From the NCBI RefSeq assembly GCF_000718985.1, contig NZ_JODL01000012.1, positions 1-64,000 on the forward strand: a stretch of 64,000 nucleotides of DNA. Direction: 5' to 3'. The DNA is from Streptomyces megasporus (GTDB lineage: Bacteria > Actinomycetota > Actinomycetes > Streptomycetales > Streptomycetaceae). Shown piece by piece: positions 10,739 to 18,844 of this stretch. The translations under genes were made by a program, and so were the position numbers. Numbering within the stretch: position 1 is the first letter of the stretch; every line of letters begins with the position of its first letter. Below the pieces are notes generated by a model. That model was not told the origin of the DNA, did not search any database, and saw nothing but the letters and a program-made list of their open reading frames with translations.

Positions 10739-13504
10739 ATGGCCTCACGTACGTCCGGCAAGGCCGCCAAGAAGGCGCCCGCGAAGAAGGCTCCGGCCAG
10801 GAAGCCCCCGGCATCGAGGTCCGCCGCGCCCAAGAAGCCACCGGCCAGGAGGGCGGCGGCGAAGAAGACGGCGGCCAAGGCGCCCCCCAGGCCCGCGCCG
10901 TCACCCACCAACGGCGTCTACCGCCTCGTCCGCGCGCTGTGGCTCGGCCTCGCGCACACCGTCGGCGCGCTGTTCCGAGGGATAGGTCGCGGCGCCAAGG
11001 GGCTGGACCCGGCGCACCGCAAGGACGGGCTCGCCCTGCTGCTGCTCGGCATCGCCCTGGTGGTCGCGGCCGGCACCTGGTCCAACCTGCAGGGGCCGGT
11101 CGGCGACCTGGTCGAGATGCTGGTGACCGGCGCCTTCGGACGCCTCGATCTGCTGGTGCCGGTGCTGTTGGGCACCGTCGCCGTGCGGCTGATGCGGCAT
11201 CCGGAGAAGCCGGAGGCCAACGGACGGATCGTCATCGGGCTCTCCGCGCTGGCGATCGGCGTGCTCGGACTGGTGCACATCGCCTGTGGCGCCCCGGGAC
11301 GCGGCGAGGGCGACGAGGCGGTGCGGGACGCGGGCGGCATGATCGGCTGGGCCGTGTCCAAGCCCCTGATCTTCACCGTCAGCGAGGCGCTGGCCGTTCC
11401 CCTGTTGTTGCTGCTGACCGTCTTCGGGGTGCTCGTCGTCACCGCCACACCCGTCAACGCCATCCCCCAGCGGCTGAGGCAACTGGGTGTACGGCTGGGC
11501 GTGGTGGCGGAGGACGACGGACGGCGCGACGGGTACGACGAACGCGACGGGTACGACGGGTACGGGGCGTACGACGACCCCGGGGAGGACGAGCCCCGGC
11601 CGCGACGGGCGAACCTCCGCAAGGCGGACGACGACGCCTTCCGGGCCGAGAAGGAGGCGCTGGACAGCCGTCGCCGCTCCCGCCGCTCGGCACCGGCCCC
11701 CGACGGCTTCCCCGACGCGGTGGACGTGGCCGCCCAGGCCGCCGCCCAGTTGGAGGGGGCGATCCTGCACGGCGTCCATCCCTCGCCGTTGGTCGCCGAC
11801 CTCACCAGCGGAGTCAGGGCCGACCGGGAGGAACGCGAGCACACCGGCACCCCGACGGCCGGGCCGTCCCCGACGGCTCCGACGGTTCCGCGGGAGCCGG
11901 AGGCCCCCGCGCCCGGCAGGCAAGGGGCACGGCCGACGGAGCGGAGCTCCGTGCCGGACCTGACCAAGGCCGCGGCCGAACCCGCCGAATCCCTGCCGCC
12001 GCGCGCCGAACAGCTCCAGCTCGCCGGGGACATCACCTACCGGCTGCCGCCGCTGGACCTGCTGCGGCGCGGCGGTCCGGGGCGCACCCGCAGCGCCGCC
12101 AACGACGCGGTCGTCGAGGCGCTGAGCACCGTCTTCTCGCAGTTCAAGGTGGACGCCTCCGTCACCGGCTTCACCCGCGGCCCGACGGTCACGCGCTACG
12201 AAGTGGAGCTGGGCCCCGCGGTCAAGGTCGAGAAGATCACCGCGCTGGCCAAGAACATCGCCTACGCCGTCGCCAGTCCGGACGTGCGGATCATCAGCCC
12301 GATCCCCGGCAAGTCGGCGGTCGGCATCGAGATCCCCAACACCGACCGGGAGATGGTCAACCTCGGCGACGTGCTCCGTCTGGCGGAGGCCGCGGGCGAC
12401 GACCACCCGCTGCTGGTCGGTCTCGGCAAGGACGTCGAGGGCGGTTACGTCACGGCCAACCTGGCGACGATGCCGCACGTCCTGGTCGCGGGCGCGACCG
12501 GGTCCGGAAAGTCCTCCTGCATCAACTGCCTGATCACCTCGGTGATGGTCCGCGCCACCCCCGAGGAGGTCCGGATGGTGCTGGTGGACCCCAAGCGGGT
12601 CGAGCTGACGGCCTACGAGGGCATCCCTCACCTGATCACCCCGATCATCACCAACCCGAAGAAGGCGGCCGAGGCCCTGCAGTGGGTCGTGCGCGAGATG
12701 GACCTGCGCTACGACGACCTGGCCGCCTACGGCTTCCGGCACATCGACGACTTCAACGCGGCGGTGCGCGCCGGCAAGGTGAAGGCCCCCGAGGGCAGCG
12801 AGCGGGAGCCGACCCCGTACCCCTATCTGCTGGTCATCGTGGACGAGTTGGCCGACCTGATGATGGTGGCCCCGCGCGACGTGGAGGACGCGATCGTGCG
12901 GATCACGCAACTGGCGCGGGCCGCGGGGATCCATCTGGTGCTGGCCACACAGCGCCCCTCCGTGGACGTCGTCACCGGTCTGATCAAGGCGAACGTGCCC
13001 TCGAGGCTGGCCTTCGCCACCTCCTCCCTCGCCGACAGCCGGGTCATCCTCGACCAGGCGGGGGCCGAGAAGCTGATCGGCAAGGGCGACGGTCTCTTCC
13101 TGCCGATGGGGGCCGGGAAACCCACCCGTATGCAGGGCGCCTACGTCACGGAGGAGGAGGTCGCGGCCGTCGTGGCGCACTGCAAGGAGCAGATGGCCCC
13201 GGTCTTCCGCGACGACGTCCTGGTCGGGCAGGGCAAGAAGAAGGAGATCGACGAGGAGATCGGCGACGACCTCGACCTGCTGTGCCAGGCGGCCGAACTG
13301 GTGATCAACACGCAGTTCGGCTCCACCTCGATGCTCCAGCGGAAGCTGCGTGTGGGCTTCGCCAAAGCGGGCAGACTGATGGATCTGATGGAGTCCCGTG
13401 GAGTGGTCGGTCCCAGCGAGGGTTCAAAGGCGAGGGACGTGCTGGTCAAGCCGGACGAGTTGGACGACGTGCTGGCGGTGATCCGGGGCGAGACTCACTC
13501 GTAG
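10739..13504 (+). CDS. ftsK: DNA translocase FtsK/SpoIIIE
   Basis: The 921-aa product pumps chromosomal DNA through closing septa, in Streptomyces mainly sporulation septa. It starts with a lysine/alanine-rich basic tail (residues 1-58), then membrane segments between about 95 and 240, and a long acidic and proline-rich linker. The RecA-like motor has Walker A GATGSGKSS at about 585-593 and a Walker B region LLVIVDELADLM. A C-terminal winged-helix gamma domain (INTQFGSTSMLQRKLRVGF) reads orienting DNA motifs. The ATG at 10739 was chosen as the first codon of the conserved basic tail; the frame extends 84 bases upstream. Length is close to that of other Streptomyces FtsK proteins. Confidence 0.95.
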   Translation: MASRTSGKAAKKAPAKKAPARKPPASRSAAPKKPPARRAAAKKTAAKAPPRPAPSPTNGVYRLVRALWLGLAHTVGALFRGIGRGAKGLDPAHRKDGLALLLLGIALVVAAGTWSNLQGPVGDLVEMLVTGAFGRLDLLVPVLLGTVAVRLMRHPEKPEANGRIVIGLSALAIGVLGLVHIACGAPGRGEGDEAVRDAGGMIGWAVSKPLIFTVSEALAVPLLLLLTVFGVLVVTATPVNAIPQRLRQLGVRLGVVAEDDGRRDGYDERDGYDGYGAYDDPGEDEPRPRRANLRKADDDAFRAEKEALDSRRRSRRSAPAPDGFPDAVDVAAQAAAQLEGAILHGVHPSPLVADLTSGVRADREEREHTGTPTAGPSPTAPTVPREPEAPAPGRQGARPTERSSVPDLTKAAAEPAESLPPRAEQLQLAGDITYRLPPLDLLRRGGPGRTRSAANDAVVEALSTVFSQFKVDASVTGFTRGPTVTRYEVELGPAVKVEKITALAKNIAYAVASPDVRIISPIPGKSAVGIEIPNTDREMVNLGDVLRLAEAAGDDHPLLVGLGKDVEGGYVTANLATMPHVLVAGATGSGKSSCINCLITSVMVRATPEEVRMVLVDPKRVELTAYEGIPHLITPIITNPKKAAEALQWVVREMDLRYDDLAAYGFRHIDDFNAAVRAGKVKAPEGSEREPTPYPYLLVIVDELADLMMVAPRDVEDAIVRITQLARAAGIHLVLATQRPSVDVVTGLIKANVPSRLAFATSSLADSRVILDQAGAEKLIGKGDGLFLPMGAGKPTRMQGAYVTEEEVAAVVAHCKEQMAPVFRDDVLVGQGKKKEIDEEIGDDLDLLCQAAELVINTQFGSTSMLQRKLRVGFAKAGRLMDLMESRGVVGPSEGSKARDVLVKPDELDDVLAVIRGETHS

Positions 13505-13621
13505 GGGTGAGCAGGGCAACCGTTTCCCCTGGTCGAACGTCAACTCGGAGGAGGGCGCGGTCATGTGTTCACCGATGGGTGGCAAGGCCATCCCTATGGC
13601 GGACAGACCCCCTCCGCCCGC

Positions 13622-13652
13622 TTGCCCGACCCTTCCGCCTCCGCTCTAGACT
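13622..13652 (+). promoter_or_regulatory. Possible promoter ahead of the RodZ-like gene
   Basis: TTGCCC at 13622-13627 and TAGACT at 13647-13652 are separated by 19 bases, in the 188-base gap between ftsK and the next gene. The hexamers resemble a vegetative promoter, though the spacing is one to two bases long. Confidence 0.4.
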
Positions 13653-13692
13653 GAACATCCAGCAGGTGGCTACACGCTCGAAAGGCGCCCCC

Positions 13693-14499
13693 GTGTCCAT
13701 CGGCAACTCCTCCCCAGAAGACCGGCTTTCCGTCGGTCAGGCGATCCAGCAAGCCCGTATCGAAGCGCGACTGACGGTGGACGAGGTCAGCGCGACCACC
13801 CGCATCCGCGTCCCGATCGTGCACGCCATCGAACAGGACGACTTCTCCCGCTGCGGAGGCGACGTCTACGCCCGCGGCCACGTCCGCACGCTCGCCAAGG
13901 CCGTCGGCCTCGACCCCGACGAACTGGCGGCCCAGTACGAGGCCGAGCACGGCGGGCGTCCGGAGCCGACCCCGGCGGCGGCCCTCTTCGAGGCGGAGCG
14001 CATCCGTCCCGAGCCGAGCCGTCCCAACTGGACCGCGGCCATGGTCGCCGCGATCGTGGCGGTGGTCGGTTTCGTCGGTTTCACCCTCTTCAGCGACGGC
14101 GACGAACAGGCACGCACCCCGGTGGCCGGGGAGGACGCCCCGGACTCCGTCGACCGACCCGATCCGGGCAAGCCCGCCGACCCCAAGCCCGAGCCGGAGC
14201 CGTCCGGCTCCGAAAGCGCCATCGCCGCCGTCCCGGCGGACAAGGTCACGGTCAAGCTGGTCGCCGAGAAGGGCAACAGTTGGATCTCGGCCGAGGACCA
14301 CAACGGACGGCTGCTCCACGAGGGCGTGCTCAAGGAGGGCGACTCCAGGACCTTCACCGACGACAAGCGGATCGACCTGGTGCTCGGCAACGCCGGGGCG
14401 GTCACCCTCTTCGTCAACGGCAAGGAGGTCGACAAGGTCGGCGAGGTCGGCCAGGTGCAGCGCGTCAGCTACACCAAGGGCGACCCCGAGCAGGGATGA
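13693..14499 (+). CDS. RodZ-like helix-turn-helix single-pass membrane protein (DUF4115 domain)
   Basis: The 268-aa product has a Cro/C1-type helix-turn-helix of the RodZ kind at residues 15-75 (LSVGQAIQQARIEARLTVDE, then YARGHVRTLAK). One membrane segment spans about 114-134, a Pro/Asp/Glu-rich spacer follows, and a beta-rich extracytoplasmic domain of the DUF4115 type lies at about 185-262. The order HTH, membrane span, outer domain is that of RodZ, which links MreB to the wall machinery. Streptomyces proteins of this type sit beside ftsK and rimO as here. The GTG at 13693 follows a weak AAAGG site. Whether it acts in morphogenesis in this organism is inference. Confidence 0.8.
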   Translation: MSIGNSSPEDRLSVGQAIQQARIEARLTVDEVSATTRIRVPIVHAIEQDDFSRCGGDVYARGHVRTLAKAVGLDPDELAAQYEAEHGGRPEPTPAAALFEAERIRPEPSRPNWTAAMVAAIVAVVGFVGFTLFSDGDEQARTPVAGEDAPDSVDRPDPGKPADPKPEPEPSGSESAIAAVPADKVTVKLVAEKGNSWISAEDHNGRLLHEGVLKEGDSRTFTDDKRIDLVLGNAGAVTLFVNGKEVDKVGEVGQVQRVSYTKGDPEQG

Positions 14500-14548
14500 T
14501 CAAGCCCTGACGGCGGGAGGGGCGGTGGGGACGAAGTAGGCTGAGGCC

Positions 14549-16042
14549 ATGCCCGAACGCCGTACCGTCGCCCTCGTCACCCTTGGCTGCGCACGTAACG
14601 AGGTGGACTCGGAGGAGCTCGCAGGCCGTCTGGCGGCGGACGGCTGGGAGCTCGTCGAGGACGCCGCCGAAGCGGACGTGGCCGTCGTCAACACCTGTGG
14701 TTTCGTCGAGGCCGCCAAGAAGGACTCCGTCGACGCCCTGCTGGAGGCCAACGATCTGAAGGACCACGGCCGGACGCAGGCCGTGGTCGCCGTCGGCTGC
14801 ATGGCGGAGCGCTACGGCAAGGAACTGGCCGAGGCGCTCCCCGAGGCCGACGGCGTGCTCGGCTTCGACGACTACGCCGACATCTCGGAGCGGTTGGGGA
14901 CCATCCTCGCCGGGGGCGCGCACGTCCCGCACGCCCCGCGCGACCGGCGCAAGCTCCTGCCCATCAGCCCGGTCGAGCGCCAAGGCGCCGCCGTCGCGCT
15001 GCCCGGCCACGGGGAGGTCGCCGCGACCGCCCCCGCCGACCTCCCCGAAGGGGTGGCCCCGGCCTCCGGACCGCGGGCGCCGCTGCGGCGCAGGCTGGGG
15101 AGCAGCCCGGTCGCCTCGGTGAAGCTGGCCTCCGGCTGCGACCGTCGGTGCTCGTTCTGCGCCATCCCCTCCTTCCGGGGGGCCTTCGTCTCCCGCCGCC
15201 CCTCGGACGTGCTGACCGAGACCCGGTGGCTGGCCGAGCAGGGGGTGAAGGAGATCATGCTGGTCTCCGAGAACAACACCTCCTACGGCAAGGACCTGGG
15301 CGACATCCGACTGCTGGAGACGCTGCTGCCCGAGCTGGCCGCCGTGGACGGCATCGAACGGGTTCGGGTGAGCTACCTCCAGCCCGCCGAGATGCGCCCC
15401 GGTCTGATCGACGTCCTGACCGGCACCGAGAAGGTCGCGCCCTACTTCGACCTCTCCTTCCAGCACTCGGCTCCCGGAGTGCTCCGCGCCATGCGGCGCT
15501 TCGGCGACACCGACCGCTTCCTGGAACTGCTGGAGACCATCCGCGCCAAGGCGCCCCGGGCGGGCATCCGGTCGAACTTCATCGTGGGCTTCCCCGGCGA
15601 GAGCGAGGCCGACCTCGCCGAACTGGAGAGGTTCCTGATCGAGGCGAGGCTGGATGCGATCGGCGTCTTCGGGTACTCGGACGAGGAAGGCACCGAAGCG
15701 GCGACCTACGAGGACAAGACCGACCCGGAGGTGGTGGCCGAACGCCTGGCCCACATCTCACGACTCGCCGAGGAACTGACCGCGCAGCGCGCGGAGGAAC
15801 GCATCGGCGAGACCGTACGGGTGCTGGTCGAGTCGGTGGGCGAGGAGGACGGCCCGACGGGACGCGGGGAGCACCAGGCCCCCGAGACCGACGGGCAGAC
15901 CTTCCTCACCGGCGTCTCGGGGCTCTCCGTGGGGCAGATGGTCGAGGCGAAGGTGGTGGCGACCGAGGGTGTGGATCTCGTTGCCGAGCCGTCCCGGGAT
16001 GTCGAGTGGGGGCGGCCCGAGAGTGAGGAGGCGGGAACATGA
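14549..16042 (+). CDS. rimO: Ribosomal protein S12 methylthiotransferase RimO
   Basis: This radical-SAM enzyme adds a methylthio group to the conserved aspartate of ribosomal protein S12. The 497-aa product has an N-terminal UPF0004 domain with its [4Fe-4S] cysteines ([26 protein letters not shown]). The radical-SAM CxxxCxxC motif is at Cys197, Cys201 and Cys204 ([17 protein letters not shown]), and a TRAM-like C-terminus follows. The CAIPSFRG sequence favours RimO over MiaB. Residues about 128-180 form a proline- and arginine-rich insertion that looks disordered. Its stop overlaps the pgsA start by four bases, implying translational coupling. Confidence 0.95.
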   Translation: MPERRTVALVTLGCARNEVDSEELAGRLAADGWELVEDAAEADVAVVNTCGFVEAAKKDSVDALLEANDLKDHGRTQAVVAVGCMAERYGKELAEALPEADGVLGFDDYADISERLGTILAGGAHVPHAPRDRRKLLPISPVERQGAAVALPGHGEVAATAPADLPEGVAPASGPRAPLRRRLGSSPVASVKLASGCDRRCSFCAIPSFRGAFVSRRPSDVLTETRWLAEQGVKEIMLVSENNTSYGKDLGDIRLLETLLPELAAVDGIERVRVSYLQPAEMRPGLIDVLTGTEKVAPYFDLSFQHSAPGVLRAMRRFGDTDRFLELLETIRAKAPRAGIRSNFIVGFPGESEADLAELERFLIEARLDAIGVFGYSDEEGTEAATYEDKTDPEVVAERLAHISRLAEELTAQRAEERIGETVRVLVESVGEEDGPTGRGEHQAPETDGQTFLTGVSGLSVGQMVEAKVVATEGVDLVAEPSRDVEWGRPESEEAGT

Positions 16043-16695
16043 CGGACGTCCACGCCTCCACGGCGAGCGGTGGACCTGTGGTGAGACCGAAGAGCGGCCC
16101 GAAGAGCGGTGTTGTCCGCAAGGTGAGCCTGTGGAACATCGCGAACATCCTCACCATGGTGAGGCTGCTCCTGGTGCCGGGCTTCGTGTTCCTGATGATC
16201 GCCGACGGAGGGCACGACCCGGCCTGGCGCTCCCTCGCCTGGGCGGCCTTCTCCACCGCCATGATCACCGACCTCTTCGACGGCGAGTTGGCGCGGCGAT
16301 ACAACCTGGTCACGGACTTCGGCAAGATCGCCGATCCGATCGCGGACAAGGCGATCATGGGCGCCGCGCTGATCTGCCTCTCGGCACTCGGAGATCTGCC
16401 CTGGTGGGTGACGGGCGTGATTCTCTTCCGAGAGATCGGCATCACCCTGATGCGCTTCTGGGTGATTCGGCACGGCGTCATTCCGGCCAGCCGCGGCGGG
16501 AAGATGAAAACCCTCGCCCAAGGGGTCGCCGTGGGAATGTACATCCTGGTGCTGACCGGGCCGCTGGCCACACTGCGCTGGTGGGTGATGGCGGCGGCCG
16601 TGGTGCTGACGGTCGGCACCGGCTTGGACTACGTACGGCAGGCGGTGGCCCTGAGGCGGGCCGGACTGGCGGCGGAGCACGCCCATGAGCAGTGA
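16039..16695 (+). CDS. pgsA: CDP-diacylglycerol--glycerol-3-phosphate 3-phosphatidyltransferase
   Basis: This integral membrane enzyme makes phosphatidylglycerol phosphate from CDP-diacylglycerol and glycerol-3-phosphate. The 218-aa product carries the CDP-alcohol phosphatidyltransferase signature DxxDGxxARxxxxxxxxGxxxDxxxD, seen here as [18 protein letters not shown] followed by KIADPIAD. Several hydrophobic spans follow, and the N-terminus is basic and cytoplasmic. It overlaps rimO by four bases and cinA by eleven, so the three genes probably form one operon. A second PgsA-type enzyme elsewhere in the genome could share or differ in substrate, so the exact acceptor is inferred from family and context. 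Confidence 0.9.
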   Translation: MTDVHASTASGGPVVRPKSGPKSGVVRKVSLWNIANILTMVRLLLVPGFVFLMIADGGHDPAWRSLAWAAFSTAMITDLFDGELARRYNLVTDFGKIADPIADKAIMGAALICLSALGDLPWWVTGVILFREIGITLMRFWVIRHGVIPASRGGKMKTLAQGVAVGMYILVLTGPLATLRWWVMAAAVVLTVGTGLDYVRQAVALRRAGLAAEHAHEQ

Positions 16696-17233
16696 CACGA
16701 CCACCAAGCAGGCGTTGAAGCTGTTGGCGGACCGGGGGCAGACCGTCGCGGCCGCCGAGTCGCTGACCGGAGGTCTGGTCGCCGCCGAACTGACCGAGGC
16801 CCCCGGGGCCTCGGTGACCGTACGGGGGTCGGTGACGTCCTACGCCACCGCCGTCAAGCACGAGGTGCTGGGCGTGGACGGGGACCTGCTGGAGGAGCAG
16901 GGCGCGGTCGACGGCGAGGTGGCCCGCCAGATGGCGGCGGGCGTCCGGCGGCTGCTGGGCGCCGACTGGGGCGTGGCGACGACCGGGGTGGCCGGTCCCG
17001 AGCCCCAGGACGGGCAGCCGGTCGGCACGGTCTACGTCGCGGTCGCCGGGCCGGGCGGACCGGGACGGGAGCCCCGCACCGTGGCGCGCCGGCTGAGTCT
17101 GGACGGCGACAGGAAGGAAATTCGCGACAAGAGCGTTCAGGCGGTCCTCCGACTGCTCTTGAGCGAACTCATGGAAAATGCGGCGACAAAGGATACGGAA
17201 CACAGTGGGGGGAATGGATGTTTGCAGCCCTGA
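16685..17233 (+). CDS. cinA: CinA C-terminal-domain protein (nicotinamide-nucleotide amidohydrolase)
   Basis: The 182-aa product is the stand-alone C-terminal CinA domain (PncC type), which deamidates nicotinamide mononucleotide to nicotinate mononucleotide in pyridine nucleotide salvage. Motifs seen are TVAAAESLTGGLVAAELT near the N-terminus, SYATAVKHEVLGV, and ATTGVAGPEPQDGQPVGTVYVA, which form the amidase site. The N-terminal molybdopterin-like domain of long CinA proteins is absent, as is usual in actinobacteria. The ATG overlaps the end of pgsA by 11 bases. Confidence 0.9.
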   Translation: MSSDTTTKQALKLLADRGQTVAAAESLTGGLVAAELTEAPGASVTVRGSVTSYATAVKHEVLGVDGDLLEEQGAVDGEVARQMAAGVRRLLGADWGVATTGVAGPEPQDGQPVGTVYVAVAGPGGPGREPRTVARRLSLDGDRKEIRDKSVQAVLRLLLSELMENAATKDTEHSGGNGCLQP

Positions 17234-17327
17234 GTGAACACAGCATCGCTCCCCGCACGGCCGCGGTTGTAGGCGGTACGGTGGGGCATGAAGGATCCGG
17301 GTCAGCGGTCCTAGGAGGGAGCCACCG

Positions 17328-17711
17328 ATGATTCTGCTCCGTCGCCTGCTGGGTGACGTGCTGCGTCGGCAGCGCCAGCGCCAGGGCCGTACCCTGCGCG
17401 AAGTCTCCTCGTCCGCCCGGGTGTCACTCGGTTACCTCTCCGAGGTCGAGCGGGGTCAGAAGGAGGCTTCCTCCGAATTGCTCGCGTCGATCTGTGATGC
17501 GCTGGACGTGCGGATGTCCGAGCTCATGCGAGAGGTCAGTGACGAGCTGGCACTCGCGGAACTCGCGGAGTCCGCTGCGAGCGACACGGTGCCCGCGCCG
17601 ATGCGTCGTCCCGTTCTCAATCCGGTGTCCGTGACGTCCGTCACCGGACGCCCGGACGAACGAGTGACGATCAAGGCGCCGACGGAAGCCGTCGACGTCG
17701 TCGCCGCCTGA
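17328..17711 (+). CDS. clgR: ClgR-type transcriptional activator of clp protease genes
   Basis: The 127-aa protein has an XRE-type helix-turn-helix at residues 8-65 ([20 protein letters not shown], then [15 protein letters not shown]). It has a short alpha-helical region and ends in Val-Val-Ala-Ala. This fits ClgR, which in Streptomyces activates clpP1P2, clpC1 and lon. ClgR is itself degraded by ClpP proteases through its C-terminal alanines, giving feedback control. AGGAGGGAG stands seven bases before the ATG. The gene lies 94 bases after cinA and probably has its own promoter. I could not find an unambiguous ClgR box in the leader. Confidence 0.88.
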   Translation: MILLRRLLGDVLRRQRQRQGRTLREVSSSARVSLGYLSEVERGQKEASSELLASICDALDVRMSELMREVSDELALAELAESAASDTVPAPMRRPVLNPVSVTSVTGRPDERVTIKAPTEAVDVVAA

Positions 17712-17747
17712 TCGACGCGGTCCGGGGCACACGCCGGAAAGCCGGTA

Positions 17748-17791
17748 CGGGCCCGGTCCGATCGCACACCGCGCGTTCCGGACCGGGCCCG
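17748..17791. terminator. Hairpin between clgR and the nei-type gene
   Basis: A perfect 13-bp inverted repeat (17748-17760 and 17779-17791) with an 18-base loop lies in the 244-base gap between convergent genes. It can serve as terminator for clgR and possibly for the glycosylase gene. The long loop makes it weaker than the other hairpins in the window. Confidence 0.55.
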
Positions 17792-17955
17792 AGACGGCAG
17801 TGGCGTGCCGTCCACGGCCGCGAGAGCGCCCGGTGGTGGGGTGTGGGTGCCCACCGGGTGGACGAAGGACGCGGACGGGCACCGATTCGGTCGAGGGTAC
17901 GGTCGGGTGCGGCACTGCCCACCGAGGGATGCCCCACGCCCCGGCGGGCCGGCGG

Positions 17956-18753
17956 TCACGGTGGAGCCGGCCCCGTCTGACAGCGGGGGCACCAGTACGC
18001 CACCCGCTGCTGGTCGGACGGGTCCGGCGTCCGTTTGCGGATGTCGCCGCCGCAGCGCAGGCACGGCCTCCCCGCCCGGCCGTACACCCACAGACTCCGA
18101 TCGCTTCGGACATCGCCGGTGGTGACGCGCAGGGAGCGCTCCTTGTTCACCTCCAGCAGCTTCCTCGCCAGGGAGGGCAGCCGCTCGGGCGCGGGCACCT
18201 CGCCCATCGGGAGCCAAGGGGTCACCCGCGCCAGGAAGCACAGCTCCGCCATGAAGATGTTGCCGATACCGGCGAGGTTGCGCTGGTCGAGCAGGGCCTC
18301 GCCGACCGGGCGGGCCGGGTCGGCGAGCAGGCGCCGCAGGGCCTCCCGGGGATCCCAGTCGGGACCGAGGAGATCCGGTCCGAGGTGGCCGACCACCCGT
18401 TCCTCGTCGGCGGTGCGCAGCAGGTCGAGGACGGGGAGGCGGTAGCCCACCGCGGAGCGGGAGGCGGTGGCGAGGACCGCGCGGATCTGGTGGCCGGGCC
18501 CGCCGCTCCAGCGTTCACCGGGCGCGTAGACGCGCCAGGCACCGTCCATCCGCAGGTGGGAGTGGAGCGTCAGGCCGCCCTCGAAGCGGGTGAGGAGGTG
18601 CTTGCCCCGCGCGATGGTCTCCAGCACCTCGCGGCCGGTGAGGTCGACGGTGGCGAGCTTCGGCACGCGCAGGTCGCCGCGGACCACGGGCGCACCCGAG
18701 AGCGCCCGGTGCAGCCGCCGGGCGGTGCGCCAGACCGTGTCTCCCTCGGGCAC
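17956..18753 (-). CDS. Fpg/Nei family DNA glycosylase/AP lyase
   Basis: The 265-aa enzyme removes oxidised bases and cuts at the abasic site. The mature N-terminus would be Pro2-Glu3 (VPEGDTVWR), the catalytic pair of the family. GKHLL supplies the conserved lysine, LAGIGNIFMAE is the helix-two-turn-helix, and CLRCG with WCPRC forms the C-terminal zinc finger. PEGDT in place of the PELPE of MutM points to the Nei-type branch common in actinobacteria. The GTG at 18753 was chosen because Pro must follow the start; GGAGGG lies about ten bases upstream. The neighbouring lhr gene ends 91 bases upstream on the same strand, and the two often occur together. Confidence 0.92.
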   Translation of the reverse strand: MPEGDTVWRTARRLHRALSGAPVVRGDLRVPKLATVDLTGREVLETIARGKHLLTRFEGGLTLHSHLRMDGAWRVYAPGERWSGGPGHQIRAVLATASRSAVGYRLPVLDLLRTADEERVVGHLGPDLLGPDWDPREALRRLLADPARPVGEALLDQRNLAGIGNIFMAELCFLARVTPWLPMGEVPAPERLPSLARKLLEVNKERSLRVTTGDVRSDRSLWVYGRAGRPCLRCGGDIRKRTPDPSDQQRVAYWCPRCQTGPAPP

Positions 18754-18844
18754 CGTGATCCGCCCTCCCTCGTCGTCGCCCGTGTCCGTGACCTCTCCAC
18801 CGACCTCTCCACTGTGGCACGCCCTTGCGCACCACCGGACGCCG

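Noticed and set aside
17234..17327. ClgR autoregulatory box upstream of clgR
   Set aside because: I looked for a GTTCGC-type half site with a GCG partner and found only weak partial matches such as ATCGCTCCCCGC; not enough to call.
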